Shown: piece after piece, positions 21,975-34,150 of the stretch
How the letters are laid out: each line of letters opens with the position of its first letter
Position numbering within the stretch: the stretch's first letter is position 1
Origin: Takifugu bimaculatus
Lineage: Eukaryota > Chordata > Actinopteri > Tetraodontiformes > Tetraodontidae
Reading direction: 5' to 3'
Length of the DNA: 64,000 nucleotides
Assembly (NCBI GenBank): GCA_004026145.2
Contig: CP034981.1
Span: 276,471-340,470 of the forward strand
The notes under the pieces: model-generated
What the model was told of the DNA's origin: nothing
Database searches by the model: none
The model's input: only the letters and a program-made list of their open reading frames with translations
Made by a program: the position numbers and the translations under genes

Positions 21975-22455
21975 ATGGAACCTTGGCTGTGGATTCTTCT
22001 GGCTGCTCTTTGCTTTGGTAGGTACCAGACAACCACACGCTGCCACTGCCTCACATTAGAGGCCAGAACTGTGTGTGTCAGATGTGGAAACTCTTTGAGC
22101 CACTCAGTGGATCATCTTGAGTGATTCTTGCATGTTCTTCTTCATCAGAGTGTAGAGGAGAAGACAAAGTGATGCAGCCACCAGAAGATGTTGTTGCTGC
22201 TGAAGGAGACACTGTTACACTGGACTGTACTTTTCAGACCACCTACACATCCCCGAACTTGTTCTGGTACAAACAGGATGGGACCAGCAGACCCCAGTTC
22301 ATCCTGAGCAAGTTCACCATCGGTAAGGGGAAAACAGAAGATGAGTTTAAGGAGAGATTTTCCTCCACACTGAACCCCACCATGAAATCAGCTCCTCTGA
22401 AGATCCAGGAGCTTCAGCTGTCAGACTCTGCAGTGTACTACTGTGCTCTGAGGCC
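21975..22455 (+). CDS. TRAV: VA5, TCR alpha/delta V segment
   Basis: Leader 21975-22017, V exon 22149-22455, intact. CDR1 region TTYTSPNL, CDR2 region SKFTIGKGK. It follows VM3 by a direct 226-bp spacer without psiVB, like VA2 and VA13. The CDR2 word TIGKGK recurs in VM5. Confidence 0.88.
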
Positions 22456-22493
22456 CACAGTGACAGGAAGCAGCAGAAGTGCGCACTAAAACC
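22456..22493 (+). promoter_or_regulatory. RSS of VA5
   Basis: CACAGTG, 22-bp spacer, ACTAAAACC. Confidence 0.9.
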
Positions 22494-22521
22494 TCCACAG
22501 TAAGGCCACACTGAGCAGCGG

Positions 22522-22535
22522 CCGCTAGAGGGCGA
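22522..22535 (+). promoter_or_regulatory. CTCF-like motif after VA5
   Basis: CCGCTAGAGGGCGA. Confidence 0.45.
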
Positions 22536-23346
22536 CACACAGCGTCTCTTCCTGTCAGGAGATGTGATGACAAAGTTTTCTTCATCTTTAAAAATGATGA
22601 GAGAAATCAAACCTGGAGCACAGATGAAGAGGCCTCCAAGACAGGAAGAGGAACTATGTTGATTCTCTTTCATTATAAATATTTTATGGCTTTTTTCACG
22701 CAAAGTATAAAAACCAAGTTAATGCAGTAAAGAAATTATATTGTCTCCAATTGTGGTGAAGAAGAGGAGTGAAAACAATCCCCAATATTGACAAAGATGA
22801 ACAACTAAAATCAGAGAAGAAAGAGCAATGATGTTAAGACAAAACAAGGTTGGTGGTAGAACTATTGATGCATGAATGAGACACCAGAGAACCAGTCATT
22901 TCCTGTAGCTCCATTAGCTTCCACGGAGGCACCAACGTGAAGACTTCATGATGAAGATGAGCCTGTCCTCACTTCTTCAGCTTTTTTTCTGGCAATAAGA
23001 AAAGAATTCATGTGTTGTTTCCTCAGGTTGTGAGTTCTTCTGGGGCACCACAGGGCTGAAATCTCGGTCCTCACATTTTCACCATTCTTTGACATGAATC
23101 ATCTCATCAGACATCTAAAATCTCTCCTGTTGAGATGGAAAAACTCCCAAAACTTGGAGAGTCCAGCTGCTACAAGAAGCTGCTGCCAGTGTGCTGACCT
23201 GCAGCAACAGGGAAAAGGCAGATGAGAGAGGAGCTGGAGAGACTGAGGGAGGAGCTCACTTGTAACTGAGCTGGAGAGGAGAGAAGAAGGGCAACATTGA
23301 GCAGAGCTGGATCCAGCACAGAGCAGACAGGTTCCTTTAGTTCACC
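22536..23346 (+). repeat. VA-psiVB spacer module, long form
   Basis: Same module as 2848-3657. No gene seen. Confidence 0.6.
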
Positions 23347-24539
23347 ATGCTGCCTCTGCTCTACGCTGCTCTCTGTCTGATGTTGCTCAGCGTTCTAACA
23401 GGTATGGATGATTAGTCAGCAGCAACTGTCGCTCTGCTCGTTCCTCTTGGCACCATGGGAACGGATCAAACTCTTCCTGTAGGTGTCAGTGGAGAACAAC
23501 TGACTGCAGTCCAGACAGAAGTGCTCAGTTTCAAAGACGCCGCTCTGAGGTCCACAAACACCGACGCTGTCTACAAGAAGGCCATGAGCAGCCTCTAGTT
23601 CCTCAGGAGACTCAGGTCCTTCAGTGTCTGCAGCAGGATGCTCCACATGTTCTACCAGCCTGTCATGGCTAGCACCATCTTCTGTGCTGTAGTGTGCTGG
23701 GGAGCAGGCTAAGCTAAGGATGCTAACAGACTCCACAAACTCATTAAAAAGGCAGGTCTGTTGTTGGCTGTAGACTTGATAACGTGGACGAGGTGGTGAG
23801 GGACAGGATGGTGTTGAAACTGTGGACAATCATGGACATTCCCTCCCCCCCCCCCCCCCCCCCATAACACAGTGGACAAACTGAGGAGCAGCTCCAGCAG
23901 CAGACTCCTGCAGCCTCGCTGCTCTAAGGAACGCTACAGGAAGTCCTTCCTGCCGTCCACCATCAGACTGTATAACTCATCCTAACCCAGCCAATAACAA
24001 CAACTGTTTAAGGTTTATGTTGTCATTTTAATTCTATTTTATTTGATACTTATATATATATGCCTATAATATGTATATATTATATGATATATATGCTAAT
24101 AATATATGCTGTATATATGCTCATAATGCTATAACATTCTAATCTTATTTGTATTTTATTTATTCTATTTCTATACTTTGTAAATACAAAACCGAGACTA
24201 CAGTTATATTCATCCATGTTAGGCTGCTACAATTCAATTTCCCTACGGGGATGAAAAAAGTACATCTTGAATCTTGAATCTTGAATCTTGAATCTTGACT
24301 CTGTCCTACAAATACTCCAATCAAGCATCTGGCCCTGATCATTTCTTCTGGTATCACCAATATCCAGGAGAAGCACCAGAGTTCCTCCTGTATATCTCAG
24401 GAAGTAACCTTATCACATGGTCAGAGGCTCTAAGATCACGGCCAAAGTTCTCCTCCAACGACTCCAGAGACCGAGTGGATCTGCAGGTGTCCTCTGCTGC
24501 AGTTCCAGATTCTGCTGTGTACGACTGTGCTGTGAGGCC
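23347..24539 (+). pseudogene. psiVB6, V segment with LINE in FR1
   Basis: Leader 23347-23401, V exon from 23483 and split at 23549-24295. Resumes LTLSYKYS and ends YDCAVRP. Here FR3 reads SSNDSRD rather than SSNESRD. Heptamer CAGAGTG at 24540. Confidence 0.85.
23549..24295 (+). mobile_element. 5'-truncated L2-like LINE inside psiVB6
   Basis: Same insertion as in psiVB1, with the TAG. Contains a C-tract of about 17 bases near 23848 and about four TTGAATC units. Confidence 0.8.
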
Positions 24540-24755
24540 CAGAGTGACAGGAAACCCACAACCTGTCTACAACAACACAGCACCCAGCTCCTGGAAGCCT
24601 TCGTCACACCAGAGGGCCACATGACCCAGGAGGAGGTGTGCTCCTCTGTGTCTAACCATGCTGAGAGCAGAAAGAGCTGCCAGAAGAGAACAAGGCCACC
24701 ACCGAATGTTGAACATCAGACAGTTTCTCCTGCTGCTTTGGAGCTTCTTGCAGAG

Positions 24756-25236
24756 ATGGAACCTTGGCTGTGGATTCTTCTGGCTGCTCTTTGCTTTGGT
24801 AGGTACCAGACAACCACACGCTGCCACTGCCTCACATTAGAGGCCAGAACTGTGTGTGTCAGATGTGGAAACTCTTTGAGCCACTCAGTGGATCATCTTG
24901 AGTGATTCCTGCATGTTCTTCTTCATCAGAGTGTAGAGGAGAAGACAAAGTGATGCAGCCACCAGAAGATGTTGTTGCTGCTGAAGGAGACACTGTTACA
25001 CTGGACTGTACTTTTCAGACCACCAACCCATCCCCGACTTTGTTCTGGTACAAACAGGATGGGACCAGCAGACCCCAGTTCATCCTGAGCAGGGTCAAAG
25101 GTGATAAGGGGAAAACAGAAGATGAGTTTAAGGAGAGATTTTCCTCCACACTGAACCCCACCATGAAATCAGCTCCTCTGAAGATCCAGGAGCTTCAGCT
25201 GTCAGACTCTGTAGTGTACTACTGTGCTCTGAGGCC
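24756..25236 (+). CDS. TRAV: VA6, TCR alpha/delta V segment
   Basis: Leader 24756-24798, V exon 24930-25236, intact. CDR1 region TTNPSPTL, CDR2 region SRVKGDKGK. FR3 has Val for Ala just before the conserved tyrosines (SDSVVYYC), from GCA to GTA. Its downstream sequence is the left edge of the 5.4-kb duplication. Confidence 0.88.
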
Positions 25237-25274
25237 CACAGTGACAGGAAGCAGCAGAAGTGCGCACTAAAACC
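25237..25274 (+). promoter_or_regulatory. RSS of VA6
   Basis: CACAGTG, 22-bp spacer, ACTAAAACC. Confidence 0.9.
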
Positions 25275-25302
25275 TCCACAGTAAGGCCACACTGAGCAGC
25301 GG

Positions 25303-25316
25303 CCGCTAGAGGGCGA
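25303..25316 (+). promoter_or_regulatory. CTCF-like motif after VA6
   Basis: CCGCTAGAGGGCGA. Confidence 0.45.
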
Positions 25317-26126
25317 CACACAGCGTCTCTTCCTGTCAGGAGATGTGATGACAAAGTTTTCTTCATCTTTAAAAATGATGAGAGAAATCAAACCTGGAGC
25401 AAAGATGAAGAGGCCTCCAAGACAGGAAGAGGAACTATGTTGATTCTCTTTCATTATAAATGTTTAATGGCTTTTTTTACGCAAGTATAAAAACCAAGTT
25501 AATGCAGTAAAGAAATTATATTGTCTCCAATTGTGGTGAAGAAGAGGAGTGAAAACAATCCCCAATATTGACAAAGATGAACAACTAAAATCAGAGAACA
25601 AAGAGCAATGATGTTAAGACAAAACAAGGTTGGTGGTAGAACTATTGATGCATGAATGAGACACCAGAGAACCAGTCATTTCCTGTAGCTCCATTAGCTT
25701 CCACGGAGGCACCAACGTGAAGACTTCATGATGAAGATGAGCCTGTCCTCACTTCTTCAGCTCTTTTTCTGGCAATAAGAAAAGAATTCATGTGTTGTTT
25801 CCTCAGGTTGTGAGTTCTTCTGGGGCACCACAGGGCTGAAATCTCGGTCCTCACATTTTCACCATTCTTTGACATGAATCATCTCATCAGACATCTAAAA
25901 TCTCTCCTGTTGAGATGGAAAAACTCCCAAAACTTGGAGAGTCCAGCTGCTACAAGAAGCTGCTGCCAGTGTGCTGACCTGCAGCAACAGGGAAAAGGCA
26001 GATGAGAGAGGAGCTGGAGAGACTGAGGGAGGAGCTCACTTGTAACTGAGCTGGAGAGGAGAGAAGAAGGGCAACATTGAGCAGAGCTGGATCCAGCACA
26101 GAGCAGACAGGTTCCTTTAGTTCACC
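25317..26126 (+). repeat. VA-psiVB spacer module, long form
   Basis: Same module; TTTTTTTACGCAAGTAT near 25471 is shared only with the copy after VA8, marking the duplication. Confidence 0.6.
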
Positions 26127-27295
26127 ATGCTGCCTCTGCTCTACGCTGCTCTCTGTCTGATGTTGCTCAGCGTTCTAACAGGTATGGATGATTAGTCAGC
26201 AGCAACTGTCGCTCTGCTCGTTCCTCTTGGCACCATGGGAACGGATCAAACTCTTCCTGTAGGTGTCAGTGGAGAACAACTGACTGCAGTCCAGACAGAA
26301 GTGCTCAGTTTCAAAGACGCCGCTCTGAGGTCCACAAACACCGACGCTGTCTACCAGAAGGCCATGAGCAGCCTCTAGTTCCTCAGGAGACTCAGGTCCT
26401 TCAGTGTCTGCAGCAGGATGCTCCACATGTTCTACCAGCCTGTCATGGCTAGCACCATCTTCTGTGCTGTAGTGTGCTGGGGAGCAGGCTAAGCTAAGGA
26501 GGCTAACAGACTCCACAAACTCATTAAAAAGGCAGGTCTGTTGTTGGCTGTAGACTTGCAAACATGGACGAGGTGGTGAGGGACAGGATGGTGTTGAAAG
26601 TGGGGACAATCATGGACAGTCTCCCCCCCCCTCCATAACACAGTGGACAAACTGAGGAGCAGCTCCAGCAGCAGACTCCTGCAGCCTCGCTGCTCTAAGG
26701 AACGCTACAGGAAGTCCTTCCTGCCGTCCACCATCAGACTGTATAACTCATCCTAACCCAGCCAATAACAACAACTGTTTAAGGTTTATGTTGTCATTTT
26801 AATTCTATTTTATTCGATACTTATATATATATGCCTATAATATGTATATATTATATTATATATATGCTAATAATATATGCTGTATATATGCTCATAATGC
26901 TATAACATTCTAATCTTATTTGTATTTATTTATTCTATTTCTATACTTTGTAAATACAAACTACAGTTATATTAATCCATGTTAGGCTGCTACAATTCAA
27001 TTTCCCTACGGGGATGAAAAAAGTACATCTTGAATCTTGAATCTTGAATCTTGACTCTGTCCTACAAATACTCCAATCAAGCATCTGGCCCTGATCATTT
27101 CTTCTGGTATCACCAATATCCAGGAGAAGCACCAGAGTTCCTCCTGTATATCTCAGGAAGTAACCTTATCACATGGTCAGAGGCTCTAAGATCACGGCCA
27201 AAGTTCTCCTCCAACGAGTCCAGAGACCGAGTGGATCTGCAGGTGTCCTCTGCTGCAGTTCCAGATTCTGCTGTGTACGACTGTGCTGTGAGGCC
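26127..27295 (+). pseudogene. psiVB7, V segment with LINE in FR1
   Basis: Leader 26127-26181, V exon from 26263, split at 26329-27050. Tyr for Cys23, YDC, heptamer CAGAGTG at 27296. Confidence 0.85.
26329..27050 (+). mobile_element. 5'-truncated L2-like LINE inside psiVB7
   Basis: Same insertion; lacks about 7 bp (AACCGAG region) near 26960 that all sister copies keep. About three TTGAATC units. Confidence 0.8.
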
Positions 27296-27510
27296 CAGAG
27301 TGACAGGAAACCCACAACCTGTCTACAACAACACAGCACCCAGCTCCTGGAAGCCTTCGTCACACCAGAGGGCCACATGACCCAGGAGGAGGTGTGCTCC
27401 TCTGTGTCTAACCATGCTGAGAGCAGAAAGAGCTGCCAGAAGAGAACAAGGCCACCACCGAATGTTGAACATCAGACAGTTTCTCCTCTGCTTTGGAGCT
27501 TCTTGCAGAG

Positions 27511-27991
27511 ATGGAACCTTGGCTGTGGATTCTTCTGGCTGCTCTTTGCTTTGGTAGGTACCAGACAACCACACGCTGCCACTGCCTCACATTAGAGGCC
27601 AGAACTGTGTGCGTCAGATGTGGAAACTCTTTGAGCCACTCAGTGGATCATCTTGAGTGATTCCTGCATGTTCTTCTTCATCAGAGTGTAGAGGAGAAGA
27701 CAAAGTGATGCAGCCACCAGAAGATGTTGTTGCTGCTGAAGGAGACACTGTTACACTGGACTGTACTTTTCAGACCACCGGCTCGTCCCCGAACTTGCTC
27801 TGGTACAAACAGGATGGGACCAGCAGACCCCAGTTCATCCTGAGCAGGTTCAAAGGTGATGAGGGGAAAACAGAAGATGAGTTTAAGGAGAGATTTTCCT
27901 CCACACTGAACCCCACCATGAAATCAGCTCCTCTGAAGATCCAGGAGCTTCAGCTGTCAGACTCTGCAGTGTACTACTGTGCTCTGAGGCC
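27511..27991 (+). CDS. TRAV: VA7, TCR alpha/delta V segment
   Basis: Leader 27511-27553, V exon 27685-27991, intact. CDR1 region TTGSSPNLLWYKQ, with Leu for the usual Phe before Trp41; CDR2 region SRFKGDEGK. One base is missing upstream of the ATG (TCTCCTCTGC against TCTCCTGCTGC), as in VA8, 9, 10 and 14; it does not touch the leader. The protein is identical to VA9. Confidence 0.88.
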
Positions 27992-28029
27992 CACAGTGAC
28001 AGGAAGCAGCAGAAGTGCGCACTAAAACC
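27992..28029 (+). promoter_or_regulatory. RSS of VA7
   Basis: CACAGTG, 22-bp spacer, ACTAAAACC. Confidence 0.9.
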
Positions 28030-28057
28030 TCCACAGTAAGGCCACACTGAGCAGCGG

Positions 28058-28071
28058 CCGCTAGAGGGCGA
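28058..28071 (+). promoter_or_regulatory. CTCF-like motif after VA7
   Basis: CCGCTAGAGGGCGA. Confidence 0.45.
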
Positions 28072-28747
28072 CACACAGCGTCTCTTCCTGTCAGGAGATG
28101 TGATGACAAAGTTTTCTTCATCTTTAAAAATGATGAGAGAAATCAAACCTGGAGCAAAGATGAAGAGGCCTCCAAGACAGGAAGAGGAACTATGTTGATT
28201 CTCTTTCATTATAAGTATTTTAAGTATAAAAACTATTTAAAAAAAATAGTTCTGGTGGTAGAACTATTGATGCATGAATGAGACACCAGAGAACCAGTCA
28301 TTTCCTGTAGCTCCATTAGCTTCCACGGAGGCACCAACGTGAAGACTTCATGATGAAGATGAGTCGTCCTCACTTCTTCAGCTTTTTTTCTGGCAATAAG
28401 AAAAGAATTCATGTGTTGTTTCCTCAGGTTGTGAGTTCTTCTGGGGCACCACAGGGCTGAAATCTCGGTCCTCACATTTTCACCATTCTTTGACATGAAT
28501 CATCTCATCAGACATCTAAAATCTCTCCTGTTGAGATGGAAAAACTCCCAAAACTTGGAGAGTCCAGCTGCTACAAGAAGCTGCTGCCAGTGTGCTGACC
28601 TGCAGCAACAGGGAAAAGGCAGATGAGAGAGGAGCTGGAGAGACTGAGGGAGGAGCTCACTTGTAACTGAGCTGGAGAGGAGAGAAGAAGGGCAACATTG
28701 AGCAGAGCTGGATCCAGCACAGAGCAGACAGGTTCCTTTAGTTCACC
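28072..28747 (+). repeat. VA-psiVB spacer module, short form
   Basis: Lacks about 130 bp of the long form. At the junction near 28228 is the inverted repeat AACTATTTAAAAAAAATAGTT with no counterpart in the long form. Shared with the spacers after VA9 and VA10. Confidence 0.6.
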
Positions 28748-29934
28748 ATGCTGCCTCTGCTCTACGCTGCTCTCTGTCTGATGTTGCTCAGCGTTCTAAC
28801 AGGTATGGATGATTAGTCAGCAGCAACTGTCGCTCTGCTCGTTCCTCTTGGCACCATGGGAACGGATCAAACTCTTCCTGTAGGAGTCAGTGGAGAACAA
28901 CTGACTGCAGTCCAGACAGAAGTGCTCAGTTTCAAAGACGCCGCTCTGAGGTCCACAAACACCGACACTGTCTACAAGAAGGCCATGAGCAGCCTCTAGT
29001 TCCTCAGGAGACTCAGGTCCTTCAGTGTCTGCAGCAGGATGCTCCAGATGTTCTACCAGCCTGTCATGGCTAGCACCATCTTCTGTGCTGTAGTGTGCTG
29101 GGGAGCAGGCTAAGCTAAGGAGGCTAACAGACTCAACAAACTCATTAAAAAGGCAGGTCTGTTGTTGGCTGTAGACTTGCAAACGTGGACGAGGTGGTGA
29201 GGGACAGGATGGTGTTGAAAGTGGGGACAATCATGGACAGTCCCCCCCCCCATAACACAGTGGACAAACTGAGGAGCAGCTCCAGCAGCAGACTCCTGCA
29301 GCCTCGCTGCTCTAAGGAACGCTACAGGAAGTCCTTCCTGCCGTCCACCATCAGACTGTATAACTCATCCTAACCCAGCCAATAACAACAACTGTTTAAG
29401 GTTTATGTTGTCATTTTAATTCTATTTTATTCGATACTTATATATATATGCCTATAATATGTATATATTATATTATATATATGCTAATAATATATGCTGT
29501 ATATATGCTCATAATGCTATAACATTCTAATCTTATTTGTATTTTATTTATTCTATTTCTATACTTTGTAAATACAAAACCGAGACTACAGTTATATTCA
29601 TCCATGTTAGGCTGCTACAATTCAATTTCCCTACGGGGATGAAAAAAGTACATCTTGAATCTTGAATCTTGAATCTTGAATCTTGAATCTTGACTCTGTC
29701 CTACAAATACTCCAATCAAGCATCTGGCCCTGATCATTTCTTCTGGTATCACCAATATCCAGGAGAAGCACCAGAGTTCCTCCTGTATATCTCAGGAAGT
29801 AACCTTATCACATGGTCAGAGGCTCTAAGATCACGGCCAAAGTTCTCCTCCAACGAGTCCAGAGACCGAGTGGATCTGCAGGTGTCCTCTGCTGCAGTTC
29901 CAGATTCTGCTGTGTACGACTGTGCTGTGAGGCC
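28748..29934 (+). pseudogene. psiVB8, V segment with LINE in FR1
   Basis: Leader 28748-28802, V exon from 28884, split at 28950-29689. The acceptor is followed by GAGTCAG (Gly-Val as in psiVB2). Tyr for Cys23, heptamer CAGAGTG at 29935. Confidence 0.85.
28950..29689 (+). mobile_element. 5'-truncated L2-like LINE inside psiVB8
   Basis: Same insertion with the TAG; about five TTGAATC units. Matches the copy in psiVB10. Confidence 0.8.
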
Positions 29935-30149
29935 CAGAGTGACAGGAAACCCACAACCTGTCTACAACAACACAGCACCCAGCTCCTGGAAGCCTTCGTC
30001 ACACCAGAGGGCCACATGACCCAGGAGGAGGTGTGCTCCTCTGTGTCTAACCATGCTGAGAGCAGAAAGAGCTGCCAGAAGAGAACAAGGCCACCACCGA
30101 ATGTTGAACATCAGACAGTTTCTCCTCTGCTTTGGAGCTTCTTGCAGAG

Positions 30150-30630
30150 ATGGAACCTTGGCTGTGGATTCTTCTGGCTGCTCTTTGCTTTGGTAGGTAC
30201 CAGACAACCACACGCTGCCACTGCCTCACATTAGAGGCCAGAACTGTGTGCGTCAGATGTGGAAACTCTTTGAGCCACTCAGTGGATCATCTTGAGTGAT
30301 TCCTGCATGTTCTTCTTCATCAGAGTGTAGAGGAGAAGACAAAGTGATGCAGCCACCAGAAGATGTTGTTGCTGCTGAAGGAGACACTGTTACACTGGAC
30401 TGTACTTTTCAGACCACCGGCTCGTCCCCGAACTTGCTCTGGTACAAACAGGATAGGACCAGCAGACCCCAGTTCATCCTGAGCAGGTTCAAAGGTGATG
30501 AGGGGAAAACAGAAGATGAGTTTAAGGAGAGATTTTCCTCCACACTGAACCCCACCATGAAATCAGCTCCTCTGAAGATCCAGGAGCTTCAGCTGTCAGA
30601 CTCTGCAGTGTACTACTGTGCTCTGAGGCC
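30150..30630 (+). CDS. TRAV: VA8, TCR alpha/delta V segment
   Basis: Leader 30150-30192, V exon 30324-30630, intact. As VA7 except Arg for Gly in the FR2 loop (YKQDRTSRP). The protein is identical to VA10. It lies at the join of the two 5.4-kb copies: upstream it matches VA10, downstream it matches the VA6 spacer, as expected after unequal crossing-over inside or near the V exon. Confidence 0.88.
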
Positions 30631-30668
30631 CACAGTGACAGGAAGCAGCAGAAGTGCGCACTAAAACC
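30631..30668 (+). promoter_or_regulatory. RSS of VA8
   Basis: CACAGTG, 22-bp spacer, ACTAAAACC. Confidence 0.9.
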
Positions 30669-30696
30669 TCCACAGTAAGGCCACACTGAGCAGCGG

Positions 30697-30710
30697 CCGC
30701 TAGAGGGCGA
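30697..30710 (+). promoter_or_regulatory. CTCF-like motif after VA8
   Basis: CCGCTAGAGGGCGA. Confidence 0.45.
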
Positions 30711-31520
30711 CACACAGCGTCTCTTCCTGTCAGGAGATGTGATGACAAAGTTTTCTTCATCTTTAAAAATGATGAGAGAAATCAAACCTGGAGCAAAGAT
30801 GAAGAGGCCTCCAAGACAGGAAGAGGAACTATGTTGATTCTCTTTCATTATAAATGTTTAATGGCTTTTTTTACGCAAGTATAAAAACCAAGTTAATGCA
30901 GTAAAGAAATTATATTGTCTCCAATTGTGGTGAAGAAGAGGAGTGAAAACAATCCCCAATATTGACAAAGATGAACAACTAAAATCAGAGAACAAAGAGC
31001 AATGATGTTAAGACAAAACAAGGTTGGTGGTAGAACTATTGATGCATGAATGAGACACCAGAGAACCAGTCATTTCCTGTAGCTCCATTAGCTTCCACGG
31101 AGGCACCAACGTGAAGACTTCATGATGAAGATGAGCCTGTCCTCACTTCTTCAGCTCTTTTTCTGGCAATAAGAAAAGAATTCATGTGTTGTTTCCTCAG
31201 GTTGTGAGTTCTTCTGGGGCACCACAGGGCTGAAATCTCGGTCCTCACATTTTCACCATTCTTTGACATGAATCATCTCATCAGACATCTAAAATCTCTC
31301 CTGTTGAGATGGAAAAACTCCCAAAACTTGGAGAGTCCAGCTGCTACAAGAAGCTGCTGCCAGTGTGCTGACCTGCAGCAACAGGGAAAAGGCAGATGAG
31401 AGAGGAGCTGGAGAGACTGAGGGAGGAGCTCACTTGTAACTGAGCTGGAGAGGAGAGAAGAAGGGCAACATTGAGCAGAGCTGGATCCAGCACAGAGCAG
31501 ACAGGTTCCTTTAGTTCACC
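30711..31520 (+). repeat. VA-psiVB spacer module, long form
   Basis: Counterpart of 25317-26126. No gene seen. Confidence 0.6.
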
Positions 31521-32698
31521 ATGCTGCCTCTGCTCTACGCTGCTCTCTGTCTGATGTTGCTCAGCGTTCTAACAGGTATGGATGATTAGTCAGCAGCAAC
31601 TGTCGCTCTGCTCGTTCCTCTTGGCACCATGGGAACGGATCAAACTCTTCCTGTAGGTGTCAGTGGAGAACAACTGACTGCAGTCCAGACAGAAGTGCTC
31701 AGTTTCAAAGACGCCGCTCTGAGGTCCACAAACACCGACGCTGTCTACCAGAAGGCCATGAGCAGCCTCTAGTTCCTCAGGAGACTCAGGTCCTTCAGTG
31801 TCTGCAGCAGGATGCTCCACATGTTCTACCAGCCTGTCATGGCTAGCACCATCTTCTGTGCTGTAGTGTGCTGGGGAGCAGGCTAAGCTAAGGAGGCTAA
31901 CAGACTCCACAAACTCATTAAAAAGGCAGGTCTGTTGTTGGCTGTAGACTTGCAAACATGGACGAGGTGGTGAGGGACAGGATGGTGTTGAAAGTGGGGA
32001 CAATCATGGACAGTCTCCCCCCCCCCTCCATAACACAGTGGACAAACTGAGGAGCAGCTCCAGCAGCAGACTCCTGCAGCCTCGCTGCTCTAAGGAACGC
32101 TACAGGAAGTCCTTCCTGCCGTCCACCATCAGACTGTATAACTCATCCTAACCCAGCCAATAACAACAACTGTTTAAGGTTTATGTTGTCATTTTAATTC
32201 TATTTTATTCGATACTTATATATATATGCCTATAATATGTATATATTATATTATATATATGCTAATAATATATGCTGTATATATGCTCATAATGCTATAA
32301 CATTCTAATCTTATTTGTATTTTATTTATTCTATTTCTATACTTTGTAAATACAAAACCGAGACTACAGTTATATTCATCCATGTTAGGCTGCTACAATT
32401 CAATTTCCCTACGGGGATGAAAAAAGTACATCTTGAATCTTGAATCTTGAATCTTGACTCTGTCCTACAAATACTCCAATCAAGCATCTGGCCCTGATCA
32501 TTTCTTCTGGTATCACCAATATCCAGGAGAAGCACCAGAGTTCCTCCTGTATATCTCAGGAAGTAACCTTATCACATGGTCAGAGGCTCTAAGATCACGG
32601 CCAAAGTTCTCCTCCAACGAGTCCAGAGACCGAGTGGATCTGCAGGTGTCCTCTGCTGCAGTTCCAGATTCTGCTGTGTACGACTGTGCTGTGAGGCC
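31521..32698 (+). pseudogene. psiVB9, V segment with LINE in FR1
   Basis: Leader 31521-31575, V exon from 31657, split at 31723-32453. Counterpart of psiVB7. Heptamer CAGAGTG at 32699. Confidence 0.85.
31723..32453 (+). mobile_element. 5'-truncated L2-like LINE inside psiVB9
   Basis: Same insertion; keeps the AACCGAG lost in psiVB7; about three TTGAATC units. Confidence 0.8.
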
Positions 32699-32913
32699 CA
32701 GAGTGACAGGAAACCCACAACCTGTCTACAACAACACAGCACCCAGCTCCTGGAAGCCTTCGTCACACCAGAGGGCCACATGACCCAGGAGGAGGTGTGC
32801 TCCTCTGTGTCTAACCATGCTGAGAGCAGAAAGAGCTGCCAGAAGAGAACAAGGCCACCACCGAATGTTGAACATCAGACAGTTTCTCCTCTGCTTTGGA
32901 GCTTCTTGCAGAG

Positions 32914-33394
32914 ATGGAACCTTGGCTGTGGATTCTTCTGGCTGCTCTTTGCTTTGGTAGGTACCAGACAACCACACGCTGCCACTGCCTCACATTAGAG
33001 GCCAGAACTGTGTGCGTCAGATGTGGAAACTCTTTGAGCCACTCAGTGGATCATCTTGAGTGATTCCTGCATGTTCTTCTTCATCAGAGTGTAGAGGAGA
33101 AGACAAAGTGATGCAGCCACCAGAAGATGTTGTTGCTGCTGAAGGAGACACTGTTACACTGGACTGTACTTTTCAGACCACCGGCTCGTCCCCGAACTTG
33201 CTCTGGTACAAACAGGATGGGACCAGCAGACCCCAGTTCATCCTGAGCAGGTTCAAAGGTGATGAGGGGAAAACAGAAGATGAGTTTAAGGAGAGATTTT
33301 CCTCCACACTGAACCCCACCATGAAATCAGCTCCTCTGAAGATCCAGGAGCTTCAGCTGTCAGACTCTGCAGTGTACTACTGTGCTCTGAGGCC
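32914..33394 (+). CDS. TRAV: VA9, TCR alpha/delta V segment
   Basis: Leader 32914-32956, V exon 33088-33394, intact. Protein identical to VA7 (TTGSSPNLL, SRFKGDEGK). Right-copy member of the 5.4-kb duplication, so VA7 and VA9 would give the same receptor domain. Confidence 0.88.
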
Positions 33395-33432
33395 CACAGT
33401 GACAGGAAGCAGCAGAAGTGCGCACTAAAACC
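33395..33432 (+). promoter_or_regulatory. RSS of VA9
   Basis: CACAGTG, 22-bp spacer, ACTAAAACC. Confidence 0.9.
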
Positions 33433-33460
33433 TCCACAGTAAGGCCACACTGAGCAGCGG

Positions 33461-33474
33461 CCGCTAGAGGGCGA
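33461..33474 (+). promoter_or_regulatory. CTCF-like motif after VA9
   Basis: CCGCTAGAGGGCGA. Confidence 0.45.
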
Positions 33475-34150
33475 CACACAGCGTCTCTTCCTGTCAGGAG
33501 ATGTGATGACAAAGTTTTCTTCATCTTTAAAAATGATGAGAGAAATCAAACCTGGAGCAAAGATGAAGAGGCCTCCAAGACAGGAAGAGGAACTATGTTG
33601 ATTCTCTTTCATTATAAGTATTTTAAGTATAAAAACTATTTAAAAAAAATAGTTCTGGTGGTAGAACTATTGATGCATGAATGAGACACCAGAGAACCAG
33701 TCATTTCCTGTAGCTCCATTAGCTTCCACGGAGGCACCAACGTGAAGACTTCATGATGAAGATGAGTCGTCCTCACTTCTTCAGCTTTTTTTCTGGCAAT
33801 AAGAAAAGAATTCATGTGTTGTTTCCTCAGGTTGTGAGTTCTTCTGGGGCACCACAGGGCTGAAATCTCGGTCCTCACATTTTCACCATTCTTTGACATG
33901 AATCATCTCATCAGACATCTAAAATCTCTCCTGTTGAGATGGAAAAACTCCCAAAACTTGGAGAGTCCAGCTGCTACAAGAAGCTGCTGCCAGTGTGCTG
34001 ACCTGCAGCAACAGGGAAAAGGCAGATGAGAGAGGAGCTGGAGAGACTGAGGGAGGAGCTCACTTGTAACTGAGCTGGAGAGGAGAGAAGAAGGGCAACA
34101 TTGAGCAGAGCTGGATCCAGCACAGAGCAGACAGGTTCCTTTAGTTCACC
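33475..34150 (+). repeat. VA-psiVB spacer module, short form
   Basis: Counterpart of 28072-28747, same inverted repeat near 33631. Confidence 0.6.

Larger units (their letters stand above)
25270..30663 (+). repeat. 5.4-kb tandem duplication, left copy
   Basis: Contains the VA6 spacer, psiVB7, VA7, psiVB8 and VA8. Its right partner begins at 30664 with an offset of 5394-5403 bp. The difference is a few small indels, mostly near 26925-26965. By eye the copies are almost identical; no percentage was computed. Confidence 0.75.
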